7,816 nt of DNA from Candidatus Doudnabacteria bacterium (lineage in GTDB: Bacteria > Patescibacteriota > Doudnabacteria > UBA920 > 2-01-FULL-50-11), in the NCBI GenBank assembly GCA_016205055.1, contig JACQJK010000040.1, forward strand, positions 1 through 7,816. The letters run 5' to 3'. The translations under genes were made by a program, and so were the position numbers. Below the pieces are notes generated by a model that ran no database searches, had not been told where the DNA came from, and was given only the letters and a program-made list of their open reading frames with translations. Shown here one piece after another: positions 1 through 6,524 of the stretch (positions within the stretch are counted from its first letter, which is position 1; each line of letters opens with the position of its first letter).

Positions 1-829
1 CAAAATCTCTAATCGGCTTGCCCCCGGCCGTAAAATTGACTTCAGGATATTCTCTTTTTAAACGGCCATACACATACGCCATGATTTGCTCGTTCATTAA
101 ATGCCCGGATATCCGAATTTGCCCCGGCTGATTTAAATGCCCTATGGCTGATTGTAAAATCGATAAACGCGTTTTTGCTTCTGGAATATCGCGTTCCACC
201 ATTTCACTGTATTCGTCAATGCGGCTTAAGGGTGGAGATTCGTCGTCCCAACGCAGTATATGATAGACGCTGGCATCAATATAGGATTGAGGAAAGGGGT
301 CAGACTTTCTTCGAACGATATGGCCAGTACCCAGGGCACTGCGTTCCGGTCTTCTGGTTTCAACCGCGCCGAATGACTCAGGGAAAAGCATAATGTCAAA
401 CTTCGATAAATGCTTTGGCCAAGGCTTGGTCATGTCGAATTTTGCTTTGGGAAAAGGTGTTTGCAAGGCTTGTTTATACCATGCTTTGTCTGCTAAAGTT
501 ATCTGTTCGGAAGGAATGTCAAAAACTCTTTGGATCGCCCGCTCTAAATATGCAGGGCCGACACCGACGCTCAACATGTGAGCGCCATTTTTTAATCTTT
601 TAATTAAATTAGCGTCTATAAATCCACGCCTCGCATACTCGATAGGTGAAAACAAAATCCACTTCTCTGATCCCTTATACCCGCCTTTAACCGGCTCGTC
701 AATTGGTTGCATTGGAACTTCTCCGGCTGGAAATTTTGCCGCGACCCCCGCAACGAAGTATTCCGTAAATCTTTCTGATGTGTCGAGCTGGGATAGGTCT
801 GCTACTCCCCTGCCTTCACGCTCGTTCAT
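1..829 (-). CDS. Partial hypothetical protein with a SAM-methyltransferase-like core (3' end outside window)
   Basis: The frame is open from an ATG at 829-827 to the window edge, giving 276 full codons with no stop. An in-frame TAA lies two codons upstream, so no longer form is possible. An AAGG sits about nine bases before the ATG as a weak ribosome site. Near residue 85 the segment LSVGVGPAYLE resembles the glycine-rich SAM-binding motif I. ITLAD follows about 25 residues later, where an acidic residue normally ends strand 2, and FDIMLFPES sits where motif IV is expected. This order suggests a class I Rossmann methyltransferase fold, but VGVGPA is only a loose match to the usual GxGxG and the substrate cannot be guessed. 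There is no signal peptide or membrane segment. The gene starts 32 nt after the PEP synthase stop with no terminator between, so it is probably cotranscribed. By eye it is more AT-rich than the PEP synthase gene. The ORF is secure; the function is tentative. Confidence 0.8.
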   Translation of the reverse strand, partial: MNEREGRGVADLSQLDTSERFTEYFVAGVAAKFPAGEVPMQPIDEPVKGGYKGSEKWILFSPIEYARRGFIDANLIKRLKNGAHMLSVGVGPAYLERAIQRVFDIPSEQITLADKAWYKQALQTPFPKAKFDMTKPWPKHLSKFDIMLFPESFGAVETRRPERSALGTGHIVRRKSDPFPQSYIDASVYHILRWDDESPPLSRIDEYSEMVERDIPEAKTRLSILQSAIGHLNQPGQIRISGHLMNEQIMAYVYGRLKREYPEVNFTAGGKPIRDF

Positions 830-861
830 ATTTTATTGCCTTATCTTAGAGGTGATACGAT

Positions 862-3285
862 TTATCTTCTCATCCGCTTCTCCATCTCTAAAATCTTGAG
901 GGTGGTCTTCAGCACCGAATCGGGATTTAAAGAAATACTGTCAATCCCGGCCCGAACCAAAAATTGCGCAAAGTCAGGATGGTCAGACGGCCCTTGCCCG
1001 CAAATACCGACCTTTCTTTTGTACTTATGCGCGACCTTGATGAGTTCGGCAATTAATCGGGTGACTGTCACGTTGCGCTCGTCATAAATATGAGCCACCA
1101 AATCCGAGTCGCGATCCACCCCCAAGGCCAGCTGGGTTAAGTCATTGGAGCCAATGGAAAATCCGTCAAACAGCTTGCAAAAGTTCGCCGCGTCCACCAC
1201 GTTCGAAGGGATCTCGGCCATGACGTAAACTTCCAATCCTTTTTGTCCCCTTGACAAACCAAATTGCCGCATTGTTTCCAAAACTTTCTTGCCTTCTTCC
1301 GGCGTGCGGCAAAAAGGAACCATAACTTTTAAATTGACCAAACCCATTTCTTCCCGCACTTTTTTTACCGCCCGGCATTCCAGGCCAAACGCCGGCTTAA
1401 ATTTCGGGTCATAGTAGCGCGAGGCGCCGCGCCAGCCGATCATGGGATTGGCTTCTTTGGGTTCGAATTGCTCTCCTCCAAGCAGAGTTGCGTATTCGTT
1501 GGTCTTGAAATCGGAAAAACGCAGAATTACGTCATTGGGATAAAACGCCGCGGCAATTCTGGCAATGCCGTAAGCTAGTTTGTCCACGAAAAACTTTTGT
1601 TTATCGGGGTATCCGGCCGTCAACGCTTGGATTTGCGATTTTGCTTTTTTGTCCTTCAGGCGCGAAAAATTCATCAAGGCCAGAGGGTGAACCTTGATGT
1701 AGTCGTTGATGATAAACTCCTCGCGCGCCAAGCCGACCCCGGAATTGGGAACAAAAGAAAAATCAAACGCCGCCACCGGATCCCCCACGTTCATCATGAT
1801 TTTGGTTTTGGGCTTGCGAAAACTTTTGAGATTTACCTGGCGCAACCGATATTTAATCTTCCCCTCGTAAACCCGGCCGGTTTCTCCTTCAGCGCAAGAT
1901 ACGGTCACCAGCTGCCCCGTTCTGATTTGTTTCGTCGCTGCCCCTGTTCCAACTACCGCTGGAATGCCAATCTCCCGGCTGACTATTGCCGCATGCGAAG
2001 TCCGACCGCCGGAATTAGTGACAATGGCCGAAGCGATTTTCATGATCGGCTCCCAGTCCGGATCGGTGATTTCGGTCACCAGCACTTCGCCGGGCTTGAA
2101 TTCCGCGATTTTGCTTGCGTCCAGAATCACTCGCGCTTTCCCGACCCCGATTTTACTGCCCACTGCCACGCCTTCGGCAAGCACTTTTCCCGCCAGTCCT
2201 GACCGGATGCGGGAAATCTTCGGACGTTCGATCAAGTACTCTTCATACGACCAAGGATTGACGAGCGCATGAATGGTTTCCGGCCGGGCTTGGACGATAA
2301 AAAGTTTTTTAATGCGCCCGTCATAGGCCCATTCCATATCCATGGGTTTGCCGTAATGCTGTTCGATAATGACACCCCAGCGAGCCAAGGTCGCCGCTTG
2401 CCCGTCGGTTATGGCAAAGCGGTTGCGGTCGGCCTCTGCAACTTCCACGTTTTTGGTGGAACGGCCCGGGGATGAGGAATAGATCATTTTCAAGTGCTTG
2501 CTTCCCAGGTTTTTGGAAATGACCGGGCTCTTGGCCTTGGCCAACGTCGGCTTGAATACCAAAAACTCGTCCGGGTTGACCACGCCCTTAACCACGTTCT
2601 CGCCCAAACCGTAGGCCGCGTTAATCAGCACCACGTCCCGAAACCCCGAATCGGTGTCTAGTGTAAACATCACGCCGGATGCTCCGAAATCCGAACGGAC
2701 CATTCTTTGCACGGTCACGGACAAATAAATTCTCGTCTGGTCAAACCCCTGGTCCACCCGATACGAAATCGCCCGATCGGTAAAAAGCGAAGCAAAACAC
2801 TTTTTTACCGCATCCAGCAAAGCCGTGCGGCCGCGGATATTCAAATAGGTTTCTTGCTGGCCGGCAAAAGAGGCGCCAGGCAGGTCCTCGGCGGTGGCGC
2901 TCGAGCGCACCGCCACGTCCAGCTCTGCCGCTCCTTCGGTCCGCGAAAGCTGTCCGTATGATTCAAGAATCTCTCGCTCCAAAGCTTCCGGCATTTTCCC
3001 CTCCAATATCGAAGAGCGGATTTTTGCCCCCTTGCTTGCTAGGCTCCTGACATTCCTGGTATTCAAACCCTTCAAAACCCCTCTGATTGTCTGATCAAGC
3101 TTATTAAACTTCAAAAAATCGCGGTAAGCAGTTGCGGTCACGGCAAATCCATTCGGCACCGGCACGCCTTGGCTTTGCAGTTTTTGGTACATCTCGCCCA
3201 ACGAGGCATTTTTGCCGCCGACCAACGGCACGTCTTTGATGGTGATCTCGCCAAACTTCAAAATATGTTTTTGGTTTCGATTCAT
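862..3285 (-). CDS. ppsA: Phosphoenolpyruvate synthase (pyruvate, water dikinase)
   Basis: Cytoplasmic enzyme that converts pyruvate, ATP and water to PEP, AMP and phosphate, the entry step of gluconeogenesis. Residues below count from the chosen ATG (807 aa; the E. coli enzyme is 792). The N-terminal ATP-grasp (PPDK/PEP synthase) domain begins with GGKNASLGE near 23 and has VRSSATAEDLPGASFAGQQ near 127-145 and QARPET near 332. The mobile phosphohistidine domain carries GGRTSHAAIVSRE, with the phosphorylated histidine at about 431. The C-terminal PEP-binding barrel has GLAREEFII (near 518), RFSDFKTNEY (near 589), GSNDLTQL (near 712) and GICGQGPSDHP, with the catalytic cysteine at about 762. 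A GTG at 3315 would add ten residues, but the extended -10 promoter at 3321-3329 would put the transcript start almost on that codon, and family members begin about 22-24 residues before GGKNASL. The ATG at 3285 fits both points, although its ribosome site is poor. All catalytic motifs are intact. Confidence 0.97.
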   Translation of the reverse strand: MNRNQKHILKFGEITIKDVPLVGGKNASLGEMYQKLQSQGVPVPNGFAVTATAYRDFLKFNKLDQTIRGVLKGLNTRNVRSLASKGAKIRSSILEGKMPEALEREILESYGQLSRTEGAAELDVAVRSSATAEDLPGASFAGQQETYLNIRGRTALLDAVKKCFASLFTDRAISYRVDQGFDQTRIYLSVTVQRMVRSDFGASGVMFTLDTDSGFRDVVLINAAYGLGENVVKGVVNPDEFLVFKPTLAKAKSPVISKNLGSKHLKMIYSSSPGRSTKNVEVAEADRNRFAITDGQAATLARWGVIIEQHYGKPMDMEWAYDGRIKKLFIVQARPETIHALVNPWSYEEYLIERPKISRIRSGLAGKVLAEGVAVGSKIGVGKARVILDASKIAEFKPGEVLVTEITDPDWEPIMKIASAIVTNSGGRTSHAAIVSREIGIPAVVGTGAATKQIRTGQLVTVSCAEGETGRVYEGKIKYRLRQVNLKSFRKPKTKIMMNVGDPVAAFDFSFVPNSGVGLAREEFIINDYIKVHPLALMNFSRLKDKKAKSQIQALTAGYPDKQKFFVDKLAYGIARIAAAFYPNDVILRFSDFKTNEYATLLGGEQFEPKEANPMIGWRGASRYYDPKFKPAFGLECRAVKKVREEMGLVNLKVMVPFCRTPEEGKKVLETMRQFGLSRGQKGLEVYVMAEIPSNVVDAANFCKLFDGFSIGSNDLTQLALGVDRDSDLVAHIYDERNVTVTRLIAELIKVAHKYKRKVGICGQGPSDHPDFAQFLVRAGIDSISLNPDSVLKTTLKILEMEKRMRR

Positions 3286-3320
3286 AACAAGCGCCCAACG
3301 TGTTAGATTGCTCACTCGCT

Positions 3321-3329
3321 ATTATAACA
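3321..3329 (-). promoter_or_regulatory. Extended -10 promoter of the PEP synthase gene
   Basis: The minus strand reads TGTTATAAT, a perfect extended -10 element (TGnTATAAT). No good -35 is present: the hexamer 17 nt upstream is TTTTTT, part of the U-tract of the preceding terminator. Extended -10 promoters are known to work with a weak -35. The expected transcript start is near 3313-3316, which gives a leader of about 29 nt to the ATG at 3285. Confidence 0.7.
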
Positions 3330-3340
3330 AATTTAGCCCA

Positions 3341-3365
3341 AACAAAAAACGCCCGCAGGCGCGTT
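3341..3365 (-). terminator. Rho-independent terminator of the small gene
   Basis: On the minus strand AACGC (3365-3361) pairs with GCGTT (3352-3348). Inside this, CC pairs with GG around a three-base loop, with one bulged G. The stem runs straight into TTTTTTGTTT. It begins 8 nt after the TGA at 3374-3376 and ends just before the next promoter, so it separates the small gene from the PEP synthase gene. Confidence 0.75.
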
Positions 3366-3373
3366 GATCGCGG

Positions 3374-3588
3374 TCAATCGTAATCGTCATCACCCGAACT
3401 TCCACTGTACCGGAAACGGCCGGCAGGAAAATAAGCCGAAGGGCGGTCGGGATCGCCCAGCGGGCAAACCAAGGCGCAACGAGTTTCCACGATCTTCTCC
3501 GGGGGGGATGCCTTCTTCCAGACCTTCTATGGTTGGGGGGGTTCTCATCTTCTGCTGGGGAAGACGAATTGGGGATCTGCTTGGGCAT
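3374..3588 (-). CDS. Small acidic protein of unknown function, frame interrupted at two C7 runs
   Basis: I do not recognise this gene. The ATG at 3588 has a strong Shine-Dalgarno (AGAGGAGG, 3593-3600) and its own promoter. As written, the frame is disturbed at two runs of seven C on the coding strand (3535-3541 and 3501-3507). If each run is read as six, one continuous 70-codon frame results. It starts MPKQIPNSSSPAEDENPP, continues TIEGLEEGIPPEKIVETRC, ends RYSGSSGDDDYD and stops at TGA 3374-3376, 8 nt before a terminator. The corrected protein is acidic and hydrophilic, with a CxxxC near residue 37, an Asp-rich tail, and no signal peptide or membrane segment. Uncorrected, the start frame runs through the terminator and the next promoter to 3322, producing an Arg/Pro-rich tail that is unlikely to be real. 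The break could be a homopolymer consensus error, transcriptional slippage or +1 frameshifting, phase variation, or a decaying gene. Confidence 0.6.
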
Positions 3589-3592
3589 TGGG

Positions 3593-3600
3593 CCTCCTCT
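3593..3600 (-). promoter_or_regulatory. Strong ribosome binding site of the small gene
   Basis: AGAGGAGG lies four bases before the ATG at 3588. It is the best Shine-Dalgarno match found before any gene in the window and fixes the start of the small interrupted gene. Confidence 0.75.
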
Positions 3601-3633
3601 AGGGTAACATTCGCAGGAACAGCTGACAATTAC

Positions 3634-3661
3634 ATTCTACCTCGAAAAAAAAACCAGTCAA
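3634..3661 (-). promoter_or_regulatory. Sigma70-type promoter with a T9 run in its spacer
   Basis: On the minus strand TTGACT (3661-3656) and TAGAAT (3639-3634) are separated by 16 nt. The predicted transcript start is near 3627, giving a leader of about 39 nt to the small-gene ATG. The spacer contains nine consecutive T (3645-3653). Gain of one T would produce the optimal 17-nt spacing, so run length could tune or switch this promoter. That consequence is an inference from promoter spacing rules. Confidence 0.7.
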
Positions 3662-3675
3662 GACAACTTAAAAAA

Positions 3676-4230
3676 TCATTCAGTGTAGAACTGCCCCCGC
3701 AAACTGCCTTCGTCTTTATAACCGGAGAGCTGCAGCATTCCCCATTCCACCCAGCTTGTCGTGTAAACATGGTCACCGCTCGCTGGATTGTACAATCGGT
3801 ATAATACCCGCCCGTCCTCCTGATCTTGTGTGAGGGTCAAAAATCCGACCGGCCCTTCGTAAATATAGCCCAAATTTAAAACCGCATGAGCCAGATCGTC
3901 GTTGTCATCGGTGTAAAAATGTTTTTTGGCCTTCGGATGCCAGAGACGGTAAAAAGCCGTTTGGTCTTCTTGGGGATTCCGCGCCGCTAAAAAACCGTAA
4001 GTCAATTCCAAGGTGTAGCCGGACCGCGCGGAATTTTGCGCTTCGCTTAAGTCGGCTGTGTAAAAATGGTCCTGCAATTGCGGATTATACAACCTGTATA
4101 GGTGATGGCGGGCAGATTGCTCTGCCGCCTGCCCGGGTAGCGCCGCAAATACCAGGACAAGGGCTAAAAATATAAAAGTGCTCTGGCTTTTTCCCGGCCA
4201 TTGGTCCGGGCTTGTGTTTATAGTGGGCAT
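3676..4230 (-). CDS. Secreted protein of three DUF5648 repeats
   Basis: A 184-residue protein with a hydrophobic stretch at about 19-31 (FIFLALVLVFAAL) followed by GQAAE, a plausible signal peptidase I site after residue 35 or 36. The n-region carries Lys14. The rest is three copies of a repeat of about 45-50 residues, each opening with a YRLYNP-type motif, then HFYT and a GY: residues 45-82 (YRLYNP, DHFYT), 94-131 (YRLWHP, KHFYT) and 144-184 (YRLYNP, DHVYT). This is the pattern of the DUF5648 family, found in secreted and cell-surface bacterial proteins and of unproven function. The third copy runs to the C-terminus, so most of the mature protein is this domain. There is no catalytic motif. 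The ATG lies 18 nt after the pyruvate kinase stop and has no visible Shine-Dalgarno, so translation may depend on the upstream gene. No clear terminator follows. Confidence 0.85.
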   Translation of the reverse strand: MPTINTSPDQWPGKSQSTFIFLALVLVFAALPGQAAEQSARHHLYRLYNPQLQDHFYTADLSEAQNSARSGYTLELTYGFLAARNPQEDQTAFYRLWHPKAKKHFYTDDNDDLAHAVLNLGYIYEGPVGFLTLTQDQEDGRVLYRLYNPASGDHVYTTSWVEWGMLQLSGYKDEGSLRGQFYTE

Positions 4231-4248
4231 ATTTAGGAATTAATTAAA

Positions 4249-5676
4249 CTACACCGTCTGCACTTCCACCAAATTCATATTTTCCCGCATTCCGACCGGC
4301 TGGCCGGTAACCACGACGATCTTGTCGCCTTTTTCCACCAGTTTCTGGCGTTTGGCCAAGCCCACCGAATTTTGGATAAGCTCGTCCAAAGTCCTGCAGC
4401 GCTGCAAAATAAACGGCCGCACACCCCACAGCAAAGAAAGCTGGCGGTAAACCTTGGGCGAATTGGTCATCATAATCACCTCGGCGTTTTGCGGCCGCTG
4501 GTGGGCGATCATGCGGGCGGTGAAGCCGGAAAGCGTCGCGCCCACAATGGCGCGGGCGTTGGTGTTTTTGGAAAGCTCGTGAGCCGAATCGGCAATGGCC
4601 GCGGCCCGGGAAAGTTTTTGATCATCCAAATAACCGTGCTGCAAGTCGTCGTAAGGCGACTTTTCCGTTTCCTCGATGATTTTCGCCATCACTTCCACGG
4701 CTTTGATCGGATACTTCCCCACCGCGGTTTCTTGCGATAGCATCACGGCGTCGGCGTGATCCACGACGGCGTTGGCCACGTCCGAAACTTCGGCGCGCGT
4801 GGGCGTTGGCGAATTCACCATGGAATCCAGCATTTGCGTAGCCACCACCGAGAGTTTGGCCGAGCGCAGGCAGGCTTCAATAATGCGCTTTTGCACCAGG
4901 GGCACTTCGGCTGCCGGGATTTCCACGCCCAAATCGCCGCGGGCGACCATGGCGCCTTGAGAATACTGCAAGATTTTGTCGAAATTCTTTACTGCCTCGC
5001 CCTTTTCTATTTTAGCGATCACCCATGGCAGTTCAAATTTTTCCGGGTTGTGCTTTTCAATTAACTTATTAAGCTGAATGATATCGGAATGCGTCCGGAC
5101 GAACGACAAGGCCACAAAATCCGCGTCGTTTTCCAGACCGAATTTCAGGTCGGCTTCGTCCTTGGCCGAAATAATCGGGATCTTAACGGTGGAACGCGGC
5201 AGATTAATTCCTTTATGAGAGCCGACCTCGCCCCCGACTAACGCTCTTGCCCAAATTTTTAATCCCTGGACGCGTTCCACAGAAAGGTGGATTTTTCCGT
5301 CGTCAATCAAAATTAAATCGTCTTTGGAAAGGGAGGAGCGCAAATCCTCCTGTAATGGAATAACCGAAAATTTGGTTGGCTCCAACTCTTTTTCCCGATG
5401 GGTCAAAACAACGGTCTGCCCGCGCTTTAACAATACCGGCCGCGCAAGCTCGCCGACGCGGATCTTTGGCCCTTGCAAATCCAGCATCACGCCGATTGGG
5501 CGATTCAAAGCTTTGGCAAGCTGGCGCACCTGACCAATGACTTTTTTGTGAAAATCGTAGTGGGCGTGGGAAAGATTCAAGCGCACCACGTCCATGCCGG
5601 CTTGGGCCATGGCCGAAATGGTTTCCGGTTTTTCCGACGCCGGCCCGATGGTGCAAATGATTTTGGTTTTTTTCAT
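4249..5676 (-). CDS. pyk: Pyruvate kinase
   Basis: Cytoplasmic glycolytic enzyme transferring phosphate from PEP to ADP, giving pyruvate and ATP. From the ATG at 5676 it has 475 residues, normal for the family. Visible motifs are KIICTIGPAS (5-14), VRLNLSH (31-37), LDLQGPKIRVG (65-75), the catalytic Lys222 and metal ligand Glu224 in IAKIEKGE, MVARGDLGVE with Asp248, and the signature SPTPTRAEVSDVANAV leading to VMLSQETAVGKYP (311-323). A C-terminal domain follows from about 355. In LDLQGPKIRVG the positions equivalent to rabbit Thr113 and Glu117 are Leu and Lys, the pattern described for K+-independent enzymes. A GTG at 5703 overlaps the upstream stop as GTGA and would add nine residues, but the family N-terminus matches MKKTKIICTIGPAS, so the ATG is preferred. 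A GGAA about seven bases before it is a weak ribosome site. Probably in one operon with the genes on either side. Confidence 0.97.
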   Translation of the reverse strand: MKKTKIICTIGPASEKPETISAMAQAGMDVVRLNLSHAHYDFHKKVIGQVRQLAKALNRPIGVMLDLQGPKIRVGELARPVLLKRGQTVVLTHREKELEPTKFSVIPLQEDLRSSLSKDDLILIDDGKIHLSVERVQGLKIWARALVGGEVGSHKGINLPRSTVKIPIISAKDEADLKFGLENDADFVALSFVRTHSDIIQLNKLIEKHNPEKFELPWVIAKIEKGEAVKNFDKILQYSQGAMVARGDLGVEIPAAEVPLVQKRIIEACLRSAKLSVVATQMLDSMVNSPTPTRAEVSDVANAVVDHADAVMLSQETAVGKYPIKAVEVMAKIIEETEKSPYDDLQHGYLDDQKLSRAAAIADSAHELSKNTNARAIVGATLSGFTARMIAHQRPQNAEVIMMTNSPKVYRQLSLLWGVRPFILQRCRTLDELIQNSVGLAKRQKLVEKGDKIVVVTGQPVGMRENMNLVEVQTV

Positions 5677-5699
5677 AGATTTTTTCCGGATAAGGATGG

Positions 5700-6473
5700 T
5701 CACCCTAATTCGCGCTTGATCGCTCTAACGAAACGGTCGATCTCGTCTGCAAAATTTAACCTATCATCATCGTCTCGACCGAGAGCATAATAATAACGGG
5801 GATCTTCTAACCTACTAGCAATATACCGTTGTACCACCGGCAAATGGTTGATTAACTCTATCCTTCTCTCACTTGGTGTTAATTTTACCCGTGCAAGCCA
5901 ATCCGGTACTGCATAGGTTTCAGCATAAGCTTCTACAAGTTGTGGATCGTCTCCAATCTTCTCTTTTTCCAGCCGTGCTCTTCTCTCTTCGATTTGCCTT
6001 ACTTTTTCCATAAATTGATCACTGTCCGGTTCCTTTTCAATATGACCGGCTCTAAAATCTGCCGCAAACTCCTCTAACTCGGCAAGGCGGGACAGTAACT
6101 CCTGGGCTTCGTCAAAAGAAACGGAATCGTCGAGTAAAAACTGATTACCTGCATCTCTATTTGCGAAGCTTAAAAGGGCAATCGCGTTGCCGATTTTGTC
6201 TGTTAAAAACTGATGACCTGCTTCGCTCGACAGAAAAGCTTTTTGTTGATCTGGAGAAGAAAGTGCGAGATTGATAAATTGATCTTTTACCCTTTGATGC
6301 TCACCGCCACGGAAAATCACATTAAACTTGCCTGATTTTATTAACCCCCAAAGCTCTCTGATACTTTGAACGTCTCTATGTTGTTGTGCGGCGAGGGTTA
6401 TCAGTGTTTCCGGAACTTCATTGGGAAGTTTAGCTAATTGATCGCCAGTAGGATCGGCAGGTTCTGGTCGCAT
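5700..6473 (-). CDS. Hypothetical helical cytoplasmic protein
   Basis: I do not recognise a family for this 257-residue protein. It has no signal peptide, membrane segment, cysteine cluster or catalytic motif, and by eye looks mostly helical and strongly charged. Residues 84-92 (EAGHQFLTD) and 107-115 (DAGNQFLLD) form a degenerate repeat with a 23-residue period, matched in the DNA by two nearly identical 18-base stretches. Residues 120-170 are rich in Glu, Arg and Leu and could form a coiled coil. The C-terminal part (190-257) has conserved-looking stretches such as LTPSERRIELINHLP, RDDDD and FVRAIKRELG. Its TGA overlaps a GTG at 5703 that could start pyruvate kinase, and its ATG lies 51 nt after the EndoQ-like stop, so it is probably in an operon. 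No clear Shine-Dalgarno precedes the ATG. By eye it is more AT-rich than pyruvate kinase, which hints at a lineage-specific or faster-evolving gene. Confidence 0.8.
   Translation of the reverse strand: MRPEPADPTGDQLAKLPNEVPETLITLAAQQHRDVQSIRELWGLIKSGKFNVIFRGGEHQRVKDQFINLALSSPDQQKAFLSSEAGHQFLTDKIGNAIALLSFANRDAGNQFLLDDSVSFDEAQELLSRLAELEEFAADFRAGHIEKEPDSDQFMEKVRQIEERRARLEKEKIGDDPQLVEAYAETYAVPDWLARVKLTPSERRIELINHLPVVQRYIASRLEDPRYYYALGRDDDDRLNFADEIDRFVRAIKRELG
6135..6221 (-). repeat. Two direct 18-base repeats inside the hypothetical gene
   Basis: The stretches at 6135-6152 and 6204-6221 differ at one of 18 bases (TAAAAACTGATKACCTGC on the plus strand, K being T or G). Their offset of 69 bases keeps frame and encodes the paired AGNQFLLD and AGHQFLTD segments. 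They look like an internal duplication in a helical repeat protein. Confidence 0.75.
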
Positions 6474-6524
6474 GTTATTAAAAAGGTTTGAAAAATTTTC
6501 CTGATCAGATCTTTATAAATTAAC

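Noticed and set aside
1597..2202. A 201-codon open frame on the plus strand inside the PEP synthase gene
   Set aside because: It is wholly antisense to a strongly conserved enzyme, has no recognisable domains, and its low-stop antisense frame is expected from codon use.
3322..3588. Uncorrected 88-codon frame from the ATG at 3588 (stop at 3322)
   Set aside because: It reads through the terminator hairpin and into the next promoter, and after the first C7 run it becomes Arg/Pro-rich. The corrected 70-codon frame fits the stop and terminator better.
3390..3629. A 79-codon frame with a TTG start overlapping the small gene
   Set aside because: The TTG lies at the predicted transcript start with no ribosome site. 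The frame matters only as the middle section of the corrected small gene.
3662..3690. Possible terminator after the DUF5648 gene (CAGT/ACTG stem before a T run)
   Set aside because: The stem is only four A/T-containing pairs and lies eight bases from the T run, too weak to call.
5674..5703. GTG at 5703 as the pyruvate kinase start (GTGA overlap with the upstream stop)
   Set aside because: The overlap geometry is attractive, but the extra MTILIRKKS is not family-like, and MKKTKIICTIGPAS at the ATG matches known pyruvate kinase N-termini.
6512..6517. TATAAA as a -10 box for the hypothetical gene
   Set aside because: No acceptable -35 is found 16-18 nt upstream and there is no TG extension. 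AT-rich intergenic DNA yields such matches by chance.
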